In this document: positions 35,036 through 44,089 of the stretch, piece after piece | How positions within the stretch are numbered: position 1 is the stretch's first letter | Layout: every line of letters starts with the position of its first letter | Source: Granulicella arctica | Lineage (GTDB): Bacteria; Acidobacteriota; Terriglobia; Terriglobales; Acidobacteriaceae | Length of the DNA stretch: 64,000 bases | Direction of reading: 5' to 3' | Assembly: GCF_013410065.1 (NCBI RefSeq) | Contig: NZ_JACCCW010000002.1 | Coordinates: 1,915,518 to 1,979,517 of the forward strand | Position numbers and translations under genes: made by a program | The notes under the pieces: model-generated | What the model was told of the DNA's origin: nothing | What the model saw: only the letters and a program-made list of their open reading frames with translations | The model's database searches: none

Positions 35036-36526
35036 ATGGCGACTACATCTCAAATCCCGCTCTCAGAACAGGCCAGGCCCTACCTCGTGCCCATGGTTCC
35101 GGCTGTTCCCACGCCGTTGGCGGAGACCGTAGCCGCCCTCCACACCATCACGCAGCTCGAGGGCCTCACCGAAGACGAGTACACCTGGCTCGCCACCCAC
35201 GGCACCGAGCGCATAGGCGGCGAAGGTGCGCTCATCTTCCGCGAAGGCGAACCAACCGCCCACCTCGTCTTCATCCTTCAGGGAGAGATCCACGTTCGCC
35301 GCCGCAACTCCGGCCCGCTCGCCCTCTTCATAGGCCGCGCCGGCCAGATGACCGGCCTGCTGCCCTTCTCTCGCATGAAGAACTACGGCGGCGACGGCTA
35401 CACCATAGGCCCAGCCTGGGTCCTCGACATCCACAAGGATCTCTTCCCCGCCATGCTACTGGCCATCCCATCCATGGGACAGCGCTGCGTCTCCGTCCTG
35501 CTCGACCGCGTTCGCGAGGTCACCCGCATGGAGCAGCAGGCCGAGAAGCTCTCCTCCCTCGGCAAACTCGCCGCCAACCTCGCCCATGAGCTCAACAATC
35601 CCGCGTCGGCGGCGCAACGCTCGGCGGCCAGCCTCTTCGGCGAGCTCCGCGAGTACGGCGAGCAGAAGTACCGCCTCGGCAAGCTCTGTCTCTCCGATGA
35701 AGAGTCCGAGCGCTATCGCAATTGGGTCACCAACGCCCGCACCCGCATGGCTGCCTACTCACCTGAATCAGTCGCACCCCAAAGCCCGCTGAGCGGCAGT
35801 GACCGCGAAGACGATCTCCTCCGTTGGCTCGAAGCCCACAACATTCCATCGCCCTGGAAGATCGCCCCCTCGCTCGCCGAGACCCGTATGCCGATCCAGA
35901 TCCTCGACGAGCTCGTCGCAGCCGTCCGCCCCGAGGTTCTTCCCGCCGCCCTCGCTACCGTAGCCGGATCGCTCCGCGTCGAGCGTATGGCCGAGACCGT
36001 CGTCGACTCCACGGTCCGCATCTTCGACCTCATCAGCGCCATCAAGGACTACTCCTACATGGATCAGGCGCCGATCCAGGACATCGATCTCGCCCAGTCG
36101 CTCGACAATACGCTCTCCATGTTCGGCTCACGGCTGGCCCACATCACCGTCGAAACCGATTACGACACCACACTGCCCGCCATCAGTGCCTACGGCAGCG
36201 AACTCAACCAGGTATGGACCGCTCTCATTGATAATGCGCTGGACGCCATGCAAGGCCACGGCACACTCCGACTCACCACCCGGCTGACCGGGCAGATGGC
36301 CTATGTCGAGGTCTGGGATACCGGCCCCGGCATCGATCCTGAGCTACGATCCCGCATCTTTGAGCCGTTCTTCACCACCAAGGCCCCCGGCCGGGGACTA
36401 GGTCTTGGACTCGACACCGCCCAGCGCATCGTCTCCAAGCACTCCGGCTTCCTGACCGTAGAGTCAAGGCCAAACGCAACCTGCTTCCAGGTCCGCATTC
36501 CGCTCGACCGCGCACAAGCTTACTGA
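35036..36526 (+). CDS. Histidine kinase with N-terminal cyclic-nucleotide-binding-like domain
   Basis: Cytoplasmic sensor kinase of 496 residues without membrane helices. A cNMP-binding fold (about 40-165) is recognisable from ALIFREGEPTAHLVFILQGE and FIGRAGQMTGLLPFSRM. The phosphoacceptor box LSSLGKLAANLAHELNNPAS has His184. The ATPase domain has the N box NQVWTALIDNALDAM (about 391), DTGPGID, FEPFFTTK and GRGLGLGLDTAQRIVSKH. A helical insert separates the H box from the ATPase domain. No response regulator gene is adjacent, so the partner is unknown. The true gene starts at ATG 35036; the same frame is open much further upstream but there it is out of phase with the MFS gene. Confidence 0.88.
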   Translation: MATTSQIPLSEQARPYLVPMVPAVPTPLAETVAALHTITQLEGLTEDEYTWLATHGTERIGGEGALIFREGEPTAHLVFILQGEIHVRRRNSGPLALFIGRAGQMTGLLPFSRMKNYGGDGYTIGPAWVLDIHKDLFPAMLLAIPSMGQRCVSVLLDRVREVTRMEQQAEKLSSLGKLAANLAHELNNPASAAQRSAASLFGELREYGEQKYRLGKLCLSDEESERYRNWVTNARTRMAAYSPESVAPQSPLSGSDREDDLLRWLEAHNIPSPWKIAPSLAETRMPIQILDELVAAVRPEVLPAALATVAGSLRVERMAETVVDSTVRIFDLISAIKDYSYMDQAPIQDIDLAQSLDNTLSMFGSRLAHITVETDYDTTLPAISAYGSELNQVWTALIDNALDAMQGHGTLRLTTRLTGQMAYVEVWDTGPGIDPELRSRIFEPFFTTKAPGRGLGLGLDTAQRIVSKHSGFLTVESRPNATCFQVRIPLDRAQAY

Positions 36527-36548
36527 TTTTTTTACAGATGCTGGCGTC

Positions 36549-36833
36549 TTACTTGGTCACTTCCACGCCCCGCCAGAAGGCGACGTGGTGCTTCACATTG
36601 CGCGCAGCCGGCTTCGGATCAGGGTAGTACCACGCCGCATCCGGATTCTCCTGCCCATCGACAAGGATCGTGTAATAGCGGGCCTGGCCCTTCCAGGGGC
36701 AGCTTGAGGTCGTCGAACTCGGCTTGAGAAACTCCCGCTTTACAGACTCGTCCGGAAAATAAATATTTCCCTCGACGGTCTCGTATGTCTCACTTTCGGC
36801 CAACGTTTGGCCATTCCAGACTGCCTTCGCCAT
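36549..36833 (-). CDS. DUF427 domain protein
   Basis: Small protein of 94 residues that is essentially one DUF427 domain: AVWNGQTLAESETYETVEGN, then the conserved YFPDESVKREFLKPS, SCPWKGQARYYTI and NPDAAWYYPDPKPAARNVKHHVAFW. The family fold is known but the reaction is not. It converges with the histidine kinase gene, with 22 bases between stops. Confidence 0.88.
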   Translation of the reverse strand: MAKAVWNGQTLAESETYETVEGNIYFPDESVKREFLKPSSTTSSCPWKGQARYYTILVDGQENPDAAWYYPDPKPAARNVKHHVAFWRGVEVTK

Positions 36834-36994
36834 TCACACTACCTTCATTTCTTTTCAACAAGTTACAGCGATAGCACAGGAAATCTGTGCCCCTTCGCCG
36901 CGGGTCCCCGGACCCTGAGCATACAGCGCATTTGTAACAGAGACGCAACGGAAATGGAAATCCGCCACCCGAGTTCCAGCTCAGGCAGCGGTTT

Positions 36995-39904
36995 TTAAGC
37001 CACGCTCTCCACGACAGCCCGCGTCTTTTCGGGGTCAGGCCGCGAGACCTCAATCACCGGTGCAGGCCCCGCAATCTCCTTCTCGTAGCTGCACGGAGCA
37101 TGTGTCGGCTCCTCCACCGGAGCACCCTTCTTCGGACGCCGCTTCGGCAGCGAGTCGTGGTTATTCGGACACACCAGGAAGGTCCCCTTGGCGTTCGTCA
37201 CCTCAAGCACATACGCGCTATCGCACTTCGGACAGTGCTGGTTGACCAGCTTCAGGTTGCTCGCGAAGTCGCACTTCGGATAGTTCACGCACCCGTAGAA
37301 CGTGTCGCCGCGCTTCGTCTTCCGCACGGCAATGTCGCCACCGTCCTTCGGACACTTCACCTCAAGCAGCTCCTGCTTCACGTACTTGCACTTCGGATAG
37401 CCCGAGCACGCAATAAACTCGCCGTACTGCCCGTCACGCTGCAACAACGGCTTGCCGCACTTCGGACACGCCTCTTCAAGCTGCACCGGCGGCTTCTGCT
37501 GCACCTTCTGCGTCAGCTTGCGGATCGTCTTGCACGGCGGATCCTCGCTATACCCCGGGCAGCTCATGAACGGACCCCACGGTCCATTCTTCAGCACCAT
37601 CTGCCGCCCGCAGTTATCGCAGAACTCCTCCTCCGGAGCCTCATCCGCGCCCGGCGCACTCAGGTCCGGCTTCGCTGCAAAGTTCTCCTTCGTAAAGTCG
37701 CAGCTAAACGGCTCCGCAATAATCTTCTTGCCGAACTTCGTCGCCTCGTTGACCGCATGCGTCATCGCCTTGACGTCCGCGACCTCCTCCTCGAAGTTCG
37801 TCACATCCTCGACCATCGCCTTGATCGTCATCGGAAAGCCGAACGCCGTCGTCACCTTCTTGATGACCGCCTTCGGATCTTTCTTCCACGGCCCCAGCGC
37901 AATCGTCACCGGCTTCGTCCGCGTGAAGTTGCTGCACGAGTAGAAGCTGCCGAACTTGCCCCACTTCAAAATCAGCGGACTGCCGCACTTCTCGCAGATC
38001 TCGTTCGTAGCATGCTCCATCCGCTTGATGTCTTCCATGTTGTCGCCCGCAACGAGAAGCTCCTTCTCGAAGTGGTCGTAGAAGCCGTTCAGCAGATCCG
38101 TCCAGCGCTCCTCGCCATCCTCCACCGCATCCAGCTCGCCCTCGAGCTTCGCCGTGTACAGCGGATCAAAGATGTACGGGAAGTTCTTCACCAGCAGCCC
38201 GGTCACAACAGTACCGATCTCCGTCGGCACAAACTTCGCGCCGATCTTCTTCACGTAATCGCGATCCTGAATCGTATTGATGATGGACGCATACGTTGAA
38301 GGCCGCCCAATTCCGCGCTCCTCCAGCACCTTCACCAGACTCGCCTCGTTGTAGCGCGGCGGCGGCTCCGTCGCCTTCTGCTGCGGATCAAGCTTCGTCA
38401 GCCCGAGCACCTGCCCCTGGCTTAGCTCCGGAAGACGCTTCTCGGCATCTTCCTTCTCGCCATCGCCCTCCTGCTGCGCGGCCTGTCCAGCCAGCTTATC
38501 GACGACGGCCTGCTCTTCCTTGCTCGCCTTATCCTTCGCCGCAGCCCGCGCCCGCTTGTCCTCTTCCTCAAACTTCAGGAAGCCTTCAAACTTCAGCACA
38601 CTGCCGCTCACACGAAAGTCATAGGTGTGCTTCGCCTTCGCAGCCACATCCACCGTAGTCTGATCGAAGACCGCCGGTGTCATCTGGCTCGACACAAATC
38701 GCTGCCAGATCAGCCGGTACAGCCGAAACTGCTCGTCCGACAGATACCGCCGAATCGACTCCGGCGTAAACCGCACATTCGTGGGACGAATCGCCTCATG
38801 CGCGTCCTGCGCCTGCACTTCCTTCTTCTTGCCCGCATACTCGTTCGCCGTCTTCGGCAGATACGCCGCGCCCAGCTTCCCGATGTACTCCCGAGCCTCC
38901 AAAATCGCATCCGGGCTCACACGCGTCGAATCCGTACGCATGTACGTAATCAACCCGACCGTCCCCTCACTGCCGATCTCGACGCCCTCATACAGCCGCT
39001 GCGCCACACCCATCGTCCTGCGCACATTGAAGCCAAGTCGACCAGCAGCATCCTGCTGTAGCTTGCTCGTCGTATACGGTGCCTGCGGATTACGCCGCCG
39101 CTCCTTCTTCTCAACGCCGCGCACCGTCCACGTCGCCTTCTCAAGCTGGCCGACAACCTCGTCGACCGCCTCTTTATCCGGCAGCGCATTCGCAAGGAAC
39201 AGCTCCTTGCCTTCCTTGTCCACACCATTCGCCACGCGGATCGGCGTGCCTTCGATCCCGACCATCCGCGCCGTAAACTCCTGCGCCCCTTTGCCGGGGT
39301 TCAGGTCCGCATCGATCGTCCAGTACTCCACCGGCTTGAAGTTGTTGATCTCCAGCTCGCGCTCGACGATCAGGCGCAACGCCACCGTCTGCACACGCCC
39401 CGCCGAAAGCCCGCGCCGCACCTTGTCCCACAGCAGCGGCGAAATCTGATACCCCACCAGCCGGTCCAGCACGCGACGCGTCTGCTGCGCGTCCACCAGA
39501 TTCTCATCGACATCCCGCGCATTCAGGAACGCCGCCTTCACCGCCTTCTGTGTAATCTCGTTGAAGGTCACCCGCCGAATCTTCGACTTGTCCTTCATCA
39601 TTGGCAGCAGCTGCATCGACAGGTGCGCGGCAATCGCCTCGCCTTCGCGATCCGGGTCAGGCGCCAGATACACCATGTCCGCCTTCGCCGCCAGCTTCTT
39701 CAGCCGATCGACAATCTTCTCCTTGCCCGGCGACACAATCAGTGTCGGCTCGAACGTCCGCTTCAACAGCTCCACGCCAATATCGTTCTTGGGCAGGTCC
39801 ATAATGTGGCCAATCGAGGCCTCCACGATGTACTCACTGCCGAGATATTTATTGATCGTCTTCGCCTTCGCCGGCGATTCCACGATCACAAGTGACTTTG
39901 CCAT
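36995..39904 (-). CDS. topA: DNA topoisomerase I
   Basis: Type IA topoisomerase, 969 residues, relaxing negative supercoils. The Toprim domain starts MAKSLVIVESPAKAKTINKY and has YLAPDPDREGEAIA; the active-site tyrosine is in GLITYMRTDSTR (about residue 320). A lysine/glutamate-rich insert (about 455-500) interrupts the core. The C-terminus has five Cys-rich zinc-ribbon units beginning CEKCGSPLI, CDNCGRQMV, CPKCGKPLL, CPKDGGDIA and CPKCDSAYV; between the first two is a stretch without cysteines. It lies downstream of dprA, a common pairing. Confidence 0.97.
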   Translation of the reverse strand: MAKSLVIVESPAKAKTINKYLGSEYIVEASIGHIMDLPKNDIGVELLKRTFEPTLIVSPGKEKIVDRLKKLAAKADMVYLAPDPDREGEAIAAHLSMQLLPMMKDKSKIRRVTFNEITQKAVKAAFLNARDVDENLVDAQQTRRVLDRLVGYQISPLLWDKVRRGLSAGRVQTVALRLIVERELEINNFKPVEYWTIDADLNPGKGAQEFTARMVGIEGTPIRVANGVDKEGKELFLANALPDKEAVDEVVGQLEKATWTVRGVEKKERRRNPQAPYTTSKLQQDAAGRLGFNVRRTMGVAQRLYEGVEIGSEGTVGLITYMRTDSTRVSPDAILEAREYIGKLGAAYLPKTANEYAGKKKEVQAQDAHEAIRPTNVRFTPESIRRYLSDEQFRLYRLIWQRFVSSQMTPAVFDQTTVDVAAKAKHTYDFRVSGSVLKFEGFLKFEEEDKRARAAAKDKASKEEQAVVDKLAGQAAQQEGDGEKEDAEKRLPELSQGQVLGLTKLDPQQKATEPPPRYNEASLVKVLEERGIGRPSTYASIINTIQDRDYVKKIGAKFVPTEIGTVVTGLLVKNFPYIFDPLYTAKLEGELDAVEDGEERWTDLLNGFYDHFEKELLVAGDNMEDIKRMEHATNEICEKCGSPLILKWGKFGSFYSCSNFTRTKPVTIALGPWKKDPKAVIKKVTTAFGFPMTIKAMVEDVTNFEEEVADVKAMTHAVNEATKFGKKIIAEPFSCDFTKENFAAKPDLSAPGADEAPEEEFCDNCGRQMVLKNGPWGPFMSCPGYSEDPPCKTIRKLTQKVQQKPPVQLEEACPKCGKPLLQRDGQYGEFIACSGYPKCKYVKQELLEVKCPKDGGDIAVRKTKRGDTFYGCVNYPKCDFASNLKLVNQHCPKCDSAYVLEVTNAKGTFLVCPNNHDSLPKRRPKKGAPVEEPTHAPCSYEKEIAGPAPVIEVSRPDPEKTRAVVESVA

Positions 39905-40177
39905 TCGTTCCCTTCATCTACCAGAACGCATCGCCTCAGCGATCCGTTCCATACTTCCTGATTCATTGCGAACCTAACATGCTTCTGTTCTGCGCGTCAT
40001 CTCGGCCTGTTCGTTCGAAGAACGGTCGCAATCCCAAAATGTAACGCATAACGCGCCGCAAACAAATAGTTGAGGCGCAAATCCACGCTCAAGGAATGAC
40101 TGAATATACCCTCTATTGCTTAATAGATAGGAGAGTTTTCCACCGATCAGGTATTCATCGCTTCAAGGCACCGCCCC

Positions 40178-41359
40178 TCAAAAGCACCGCACATAATTCT
40201 TACCCGGAAGCTGCTTCACCCGTCCCGCCAGCTCCAGTTCAAACAGCGCCGTAAAGATCTCCGCCGACCCCAGCTCCGCCTCCAGACCTTCGATCAGCGA
40301 ATCGAGCTGCATCGACTCATCATGCCGCAGCCGGTTGAAGACCAGCCGCTCATGCTCCGGCATTGGCGTCTCGTTGAATAGAGATGCCGCCCCCGCCGGT
40401 TTCGATTCATCTCCGCCCGTTCCAGCCAGCTCCCCCTCCAGCTCCAGACGCACCACCGAAGGCAGGTCCTCCCACACATCCTCCCACGTCGCCGTCAGCT
40501 TAGCCCCCTGCTTTATCAATGTGTTAGGACCCCACGCATTCTTGTTCGTCACATTCCCCGGAACCGCATACACATCCCGGTTCTGCTCCATCGCGCACCG
40601 CGCCGTGATCCGCGTGCCGGAGTACTCCGCCGCCTCGATCACCAGCACACCGATGCTCATCCCGCTCAAAATCCTGTTACGGATCGGAAAGTTCTGCGGC
40701 GCCGGAAACGTCCCCAACGGGTACTCGCTCACAATCGTCCCGCCCGTCGCCACGATGCTCTCCGCCAGCCGCTTATTCTCCTTCGGGTAGATCACATCGA
40801 TCCCCGTCCCCCACACCGCCACCGTCTTCCCCCCTGCCTCAATCGCACCCTTATGCGCCGCCGTATCCACCCCACGCGCCATCCCGCTCAAGATCGTCAA
40901 CCTCCGATTCGCCAGGTCCCGCGACAGCATCTCCGCCATCCCTGCTCCATACGGCGAGGGCTGCCGCGTCCCCACCACCGCAATCCCCGGCCGCGCCAAC
41001 AACCCCGCATCCCCGCGAATCCACAGCACCGCCGGCGGATCATAGATCTCCCGCAGCCGCTCCGGATAAGCCTCATCCTCCGGCGTCAGAAAGCTGCCAC
41101 CAGCCTCAGCGACGCGCTTCACCTCATCCTCAGCCGCCTTGAAAGCCCGCCCATCGAACACGAACTGCGCCGATTGCGCCGGCAGTCCCGCGCCCTCAAG
41201 CTCCGTCAACGACGCCTCGAACACCCGCTCCGCCGCACCCAGCCGACCAATCGCCTTCGCCGTGCGAACCGCACCCATCCCCGGCGTCAGCACCAGCGCC
41301 ATCCATCCCAGACGCGCCCGTTCCCGAGCCGCCACACTCCTCTGCTCCAACATCCTCAT
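40178..41359 (-). CDS. dprA: DNA-processing protein DprA
   Basis: RecA loader for incoming single-stranded DNA in natural transformation, 393 residues. The N-terminal SAM-like helices (LGWMALVLTPGMGAVRTAKA) precede the extended Rossmann fold with VVGTRQPSPYGAGMAEMLSR, LTILSGMARGVDTAAHKGA and TVAVWGTGIDVIYPKEN. The C-terminal winged helix (about 325-393; QLDSLIEGLEAELGSAEIFT) is present. Two ATG codons (41359 and 41353) are possible starts. topA follows 273 bases later. Confidence 0.94.
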   Translation of the reverse strand: MRMLEQRSVAARERARLGWMALVLTPGMGAVRTAKAIGRLGAAERVFEASLTELEGAGLPAQSAQFVFDGRAFKAAEDEVKRVAEAGGSFLTPEDEAYPERLREIYDPPAVLWIRGDAGLLARPGIAVVGTRQPSPYGAGMAEMLSRDLANRRLTILSGMARGVDTAAHKGAIEAGGKTVAVWGTGIDVIYPKENKRLAESIVATGGTIVSEYPLGTFPAPQNFPIRNRILSGMSIGVLVIEAAEYSGTRITARCAMEQNRDVYAVPGNVTNKNAWGPNTLIKQGAKLTATWEDVWEDLPSVVRLELEGELAGTGGDESKPAGAASLFNETPMPEHERLVFNRLRHDESMQLDSLIEGLEAELGSAEIFTALFELELAGRVKQLPGKNYVRCF

Positions 41360-41500
41360 CCGTCGTCACCTTCTCAGAAATTACCCACAACCCACCGGAT
41401 GACGGCAGAGCCTACAGGCCGCCACATCGCATGTCAAGCAGCTTGCCAGATCGAAGATGCTTGGCCCGCGCAACTCATGTCATCGAAAGTAACCTAAGCA

Positions 41501-41558
41501 TGAGAGACGTTATCTAGGTCTGAGAGCCGTTATGTAGCTATCATGAATTGTCATGAAT
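41501..41558 (+). repeat. Direct repeats before the MASE1-GGDEF gene
   Basis: TGAGAGACGTTATCTAG and TGAGAGCCGTTATGTAG recur with a 20-base period (41501 and 41521), followed by TCATGAAT at 41541 and 41551 (10-base period). They lie immediately before the presumed start codon and could be activator or repressor half-sites. Confidence 0.4.
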
Positions 41559-43070
41559 CTAGCCAGTAATGCAGGGATGGACCCCGGCTGTCGTCCTCAA
41601 ATGGATGACACCTCCCTGCGGGCGAAGCTCCATCAGTGGCTCGAACTAACAACAACGTTTTTCATCCTTTTACTTTGCTCCTGGCTTGGCATGGAGCTCT
41701 CCCACCACTCCGAGGGTGTCGCCACCATCTGGCTGACCAACGGTATGCTCTTCGCCATCGTCATCCGAAGGCCGCAACCCATCTGGCTTCGCTACTTCGT
41801 CATCGGCCTCATCGCAGACACCCTGGGCGACGTCATCTACGGCGTACCGTTTCTCCTCTCGCTCGGCGGCTCGCTTGCCAACTTGTTCGAAGTCGCCCTC
41901 TCCGCCCTTCTACTGGCACACTGGTTTGGCACCCCCTTCAACCTCACCCGGCGGAAGCCCCTCCTCGGGTTTCTCGGCATCGCAGTCGTCGGCGCCAGCG
42001 CCATCACTGCTGCCCTCGCCGTCTCCTGGACACTCCTGTTTACTCCGCCGAGCCCATGGTGGCAGCTCTTCCGTACCTGGTATCTCGGAGACGCCCTCGG
42101 CATGGCCATCATCGCCCCGCTGGTCTTCATCCTCCAACGGCCCGACTTCTTCGTCCCCCTGCACAAACGTCGATTGCCACACACACTCCTTGTGCTGACC
42201 CTGCCCGCCCTTGCAACCATCCTCGTCTTCAGCCACAGCGCGGATTCGCTCATGTTTGCGATCTTTCCGGCACTCTTGATCGTAGTCTTCCGTCTGGGCT
42301 TTCCTGGCACCGTGCTTGCCATCTTCGTCATCGCCTGCACCTCCATCTCCCTCACCGTCATGGGATATGGGCCGCTCGCACTCCTCCCGAACGCCACCAT
42401 GCTGCACAAGATCGTGATCGTACAGATCTTTCTCGCGTCCGCGCTGCTCACCTGCTTCCCCGTCGCCGCTCTGCTCGAAGAGCGCAAATCGCTCGAGCTC
42501 TCGCTCCAGCAGAGTGAAGCCGAGTACCGCGAACTCGCCAACACCGACGCCCTCACCGGCCAGGGCAATCGCCGCGCCTTCGACGGAAGGATGATGGCCG
42601 AGTGGTATAGCCCCGATACCCCACAGCAGCCACTCGCGCTCCTCTCCATCGATGTAGACCTCTTCAAGGCCTACAACGACATCTACGGACACATCGCCGG
42701 AGACGAATGCCTGCGTCGCATCACAACCGTCATCGCGGAGGCTATCCTCCAATACCCCTCGGCTCGCCTCTTTCGTCTCGGCGGAGAGGAGTTCGCCGTC
42801 ATCCTTCCCGCAACCGCCTCGGATGCAGCCCTAAGCATCGCAGAGCGTCTTCGAGAAGCCGTACTCACAACCTATATCGAGCACTCCGGCAGCCCCCTGG
42901 GCATACAAACCATCAGCATCGGCGTCGCCACAGCAACTCCATCCCTGGACGTCTCCGTCCTCTCGCTGCTCAATCTCTCCGACCAGGCTCTCTATCACGC
43001 CAAGCACCTCGGTCGAAACCGAGTCGAAGCCGCGCAGAATACCCTCTCCACCCAGCCCGCAACCATGTAG
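41553..43070 (+). CDS. MASE1-GGDEF diguanylate cyclase
   Basis: Membrane-bound enzyme of 505 residues making cyclic di-GMP. An N-terminal eight-helix MASE1 sensor (about 30-310) contains SEGVATIWLTNGMLFAIVIR and WYLGDALGMAIIAPLV, both MASE1-like. A short linker leads to the GGDEF domain (about 330-490) with DALTGQGNRRAFD, SIDVDLFKAYND and the active-site LGGEEF (GGEEF at 410-414). The inhibitory RxxD site expected five residues before GGEEF is absent (sequence YPSA). The start is uncertain; ATG at 41577 or 41601 would also preserve the domain. Confidence 0.9.
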   Translation: MNLASNAGMDPGCRPQMDDTSLRAKLHQWLELTTTFFILLLCSWLGMELSHHSEGVATIWLTNGMLFAIVIRRPQPIWLRYFVIGLIADTLGDVIYGVPFLLSLGGSLANLFEVALSALLLAHWFGTPFNLTRRKPLLGFLGIAVVGASAITAALAVSWTLLFTPPSPWWQLFRTWYLGDALGMAIIAPLVFILQRPDFFVPLHKRRLPHTLLVLTLPALATILVFSHSADSLMFAIFPALLIVVFRLGFPGTVLAIFVIACTSISLTVMGYGPLALLPNATMLHKIVIVQIFLASALLTCFPVAALLEERKSLELSLQQSEAEYRELANTDALTGQGNRRAFDGRMMAEWYSPDTPQQPLALLSIDVDLFKAYNDIYGHIAGDECLRRITTVIAEAILQYPSARLFRLGGEEFAVILPATASDAALSIAERLREAVLTTYIEHSGSPLGIQTISIGVATATPSLDVSVLSLLNLSDQALYHAKHLGRNRVEAAQNTLSTQPATM

Positions 43071-43102
43071 CACCTGCTGCCGAATACCTCCTGTGGAACA
43101 AT

Positions 43103-43130
43103 GGTGAATGTTCCACGTGGAACATTCACC
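43103..43130. other. parS-like centromere palindrome
   Basis: TGTTCCACGTGGAACA (43109-43124) matches the 16-base parS consensus bound by chromosomal ParB. Here the perfect palindrome extends six bases further on each side, to 28 bases. A half-site GTGGAACA lies at 43093-43100. parS sites cluster near the replication origin, so this part of the chromosome may be origin-proximal. It lies between the cyclase gene and mqnA; no parA/parB gene is in the window. Confidence 0.75.
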
Positions 43131-43185
43131 TCGACCGTTTAGCATCCACCCTGCACCACCAAAGAAAGTCACTCATCCAATCCCC

Positions 43186-44046
43186 GTGTCCGCTCAATCG
43201 TCCAGCCTCCGCGTAGCCGCCATCGATTTCCTCAATCCCGCTCCCCTCATGTGGGATTTTGAACACCCACCGCACAGCACACAGCTCGCCGAGCGCTACC
43301 AGCTCCACTACACCCAGCCCTCACAATGCGCGGCAGAGCTCCTCGCCGGTCGAGCCGACCTCGGCCTCATCCCCATCGCCGCCCTCACGCCCGAGCTCGC
43401 CATCGTTCCCGGCTGCACCATCGCCTCACTCGACCGCGTCCGCTCCATCCAGCTCATCATCAAAGCACCGCACACCCTCGACAGCGTAAAGACCATCGCC
43501 GCCGATAACGCCTCGCGCAGCTCCCTCGCTTACACGCAGGTGCTCTTCCGCAAGTTCATCGGCACCCAGCCCGAGTTCGTCTCCGCAAACGCTGATCCCA
43601 TGGCCATGCTCCAGCACGCCGACGCCGCCCTGCTCATCGGCGACCCCGCCCTGCTCGCCCTCGAAGCCCGCGAACAGATCGAGCAAACCATCGGTCCCTG
43701 TCTCTGGTTCGACATTGCCCACGAATGGCACACCCGCACCGGCCTACCCTGGGTCGCTGCCGTCTGGGCCACACGCCCGGAGGCCCTCGCCCCGGCCGGC
43801 TTCACCCCCACCCAACTCATCGCCGACCTCCAGCTCTCCCGCGACAACGGCCTCGCTAACACCGAAGCCCTCGTCCGCGAGTGGACCCCGCGCATCCACC
43901 TGTCGGCCGCAACCATCCACCACTACCTCACCCAGAACATCCACTACACCCTCAGCCCCGACTGCATCCTCGCAATCGAGCTCTTCCGCGCCTACGCCGC
44001 CGAAGTAGACGCCCTGCCCCCGCTCCCCGCGCTACGCTTTCTGTAA
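43186..44046 (+). CDS. mqnA: Chorismate dehydratase MqnA (futalosine menaquinone pathway)
   Basis: Periplasmic-binding-protein-like enzyme that converts chorismate to 3-enolpyruvoylbenzoate, the first step of the futalosine route to menaquinone. LRVAAIDFLNPAPLMWDFEH and the later ADLGLIPIAAL, DNASRSSLAYTQVL and ALLIGDPALLA are typical of MqnA (about 280 residues). I chose the GTG at 43186; the frame is open back to an ATG at 43108, but that would begin MFHVEH, which is only the translation of the parS site. Other menaquinone genes are not in the window. Confidence 0.88.
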   Translation: MSAQSSSLRVAAIDFLNPAPLMWDFEHPPHSTQLAERYQLHYTQPSQCAAELLAGRADLGLIPIAALTPELAIVPGCTIASLDRVRSIQLIIKAPHTLDSVKTIAADNASRSSLAYTQVLFRKFIGTQPEFVSANADPMAMLQHADAALLIGDPALLALEAREQIEQTIGPCLWFDIAHEWHTRTGLPWVAAVWATRPEALAPAGFTPTQLIADLQLSRDNGLANTEALVREWTPRIHLSAATIHHYLTQNIHYTLSPDCILAIELFRAYAAEVDALPPLPALRFL

Positions 44047-44089
44047 GGAATCTCCATAAATCGACACACGCCGCGACTTCCCACCTTCA

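Noticed and set aside
43108..43185. N-terminal extension MFHVEH... of mqnA
   Set aside because: The first codons are the parS palindrome read as protein; the conserved MqnA start lies after the GTG at 43186.
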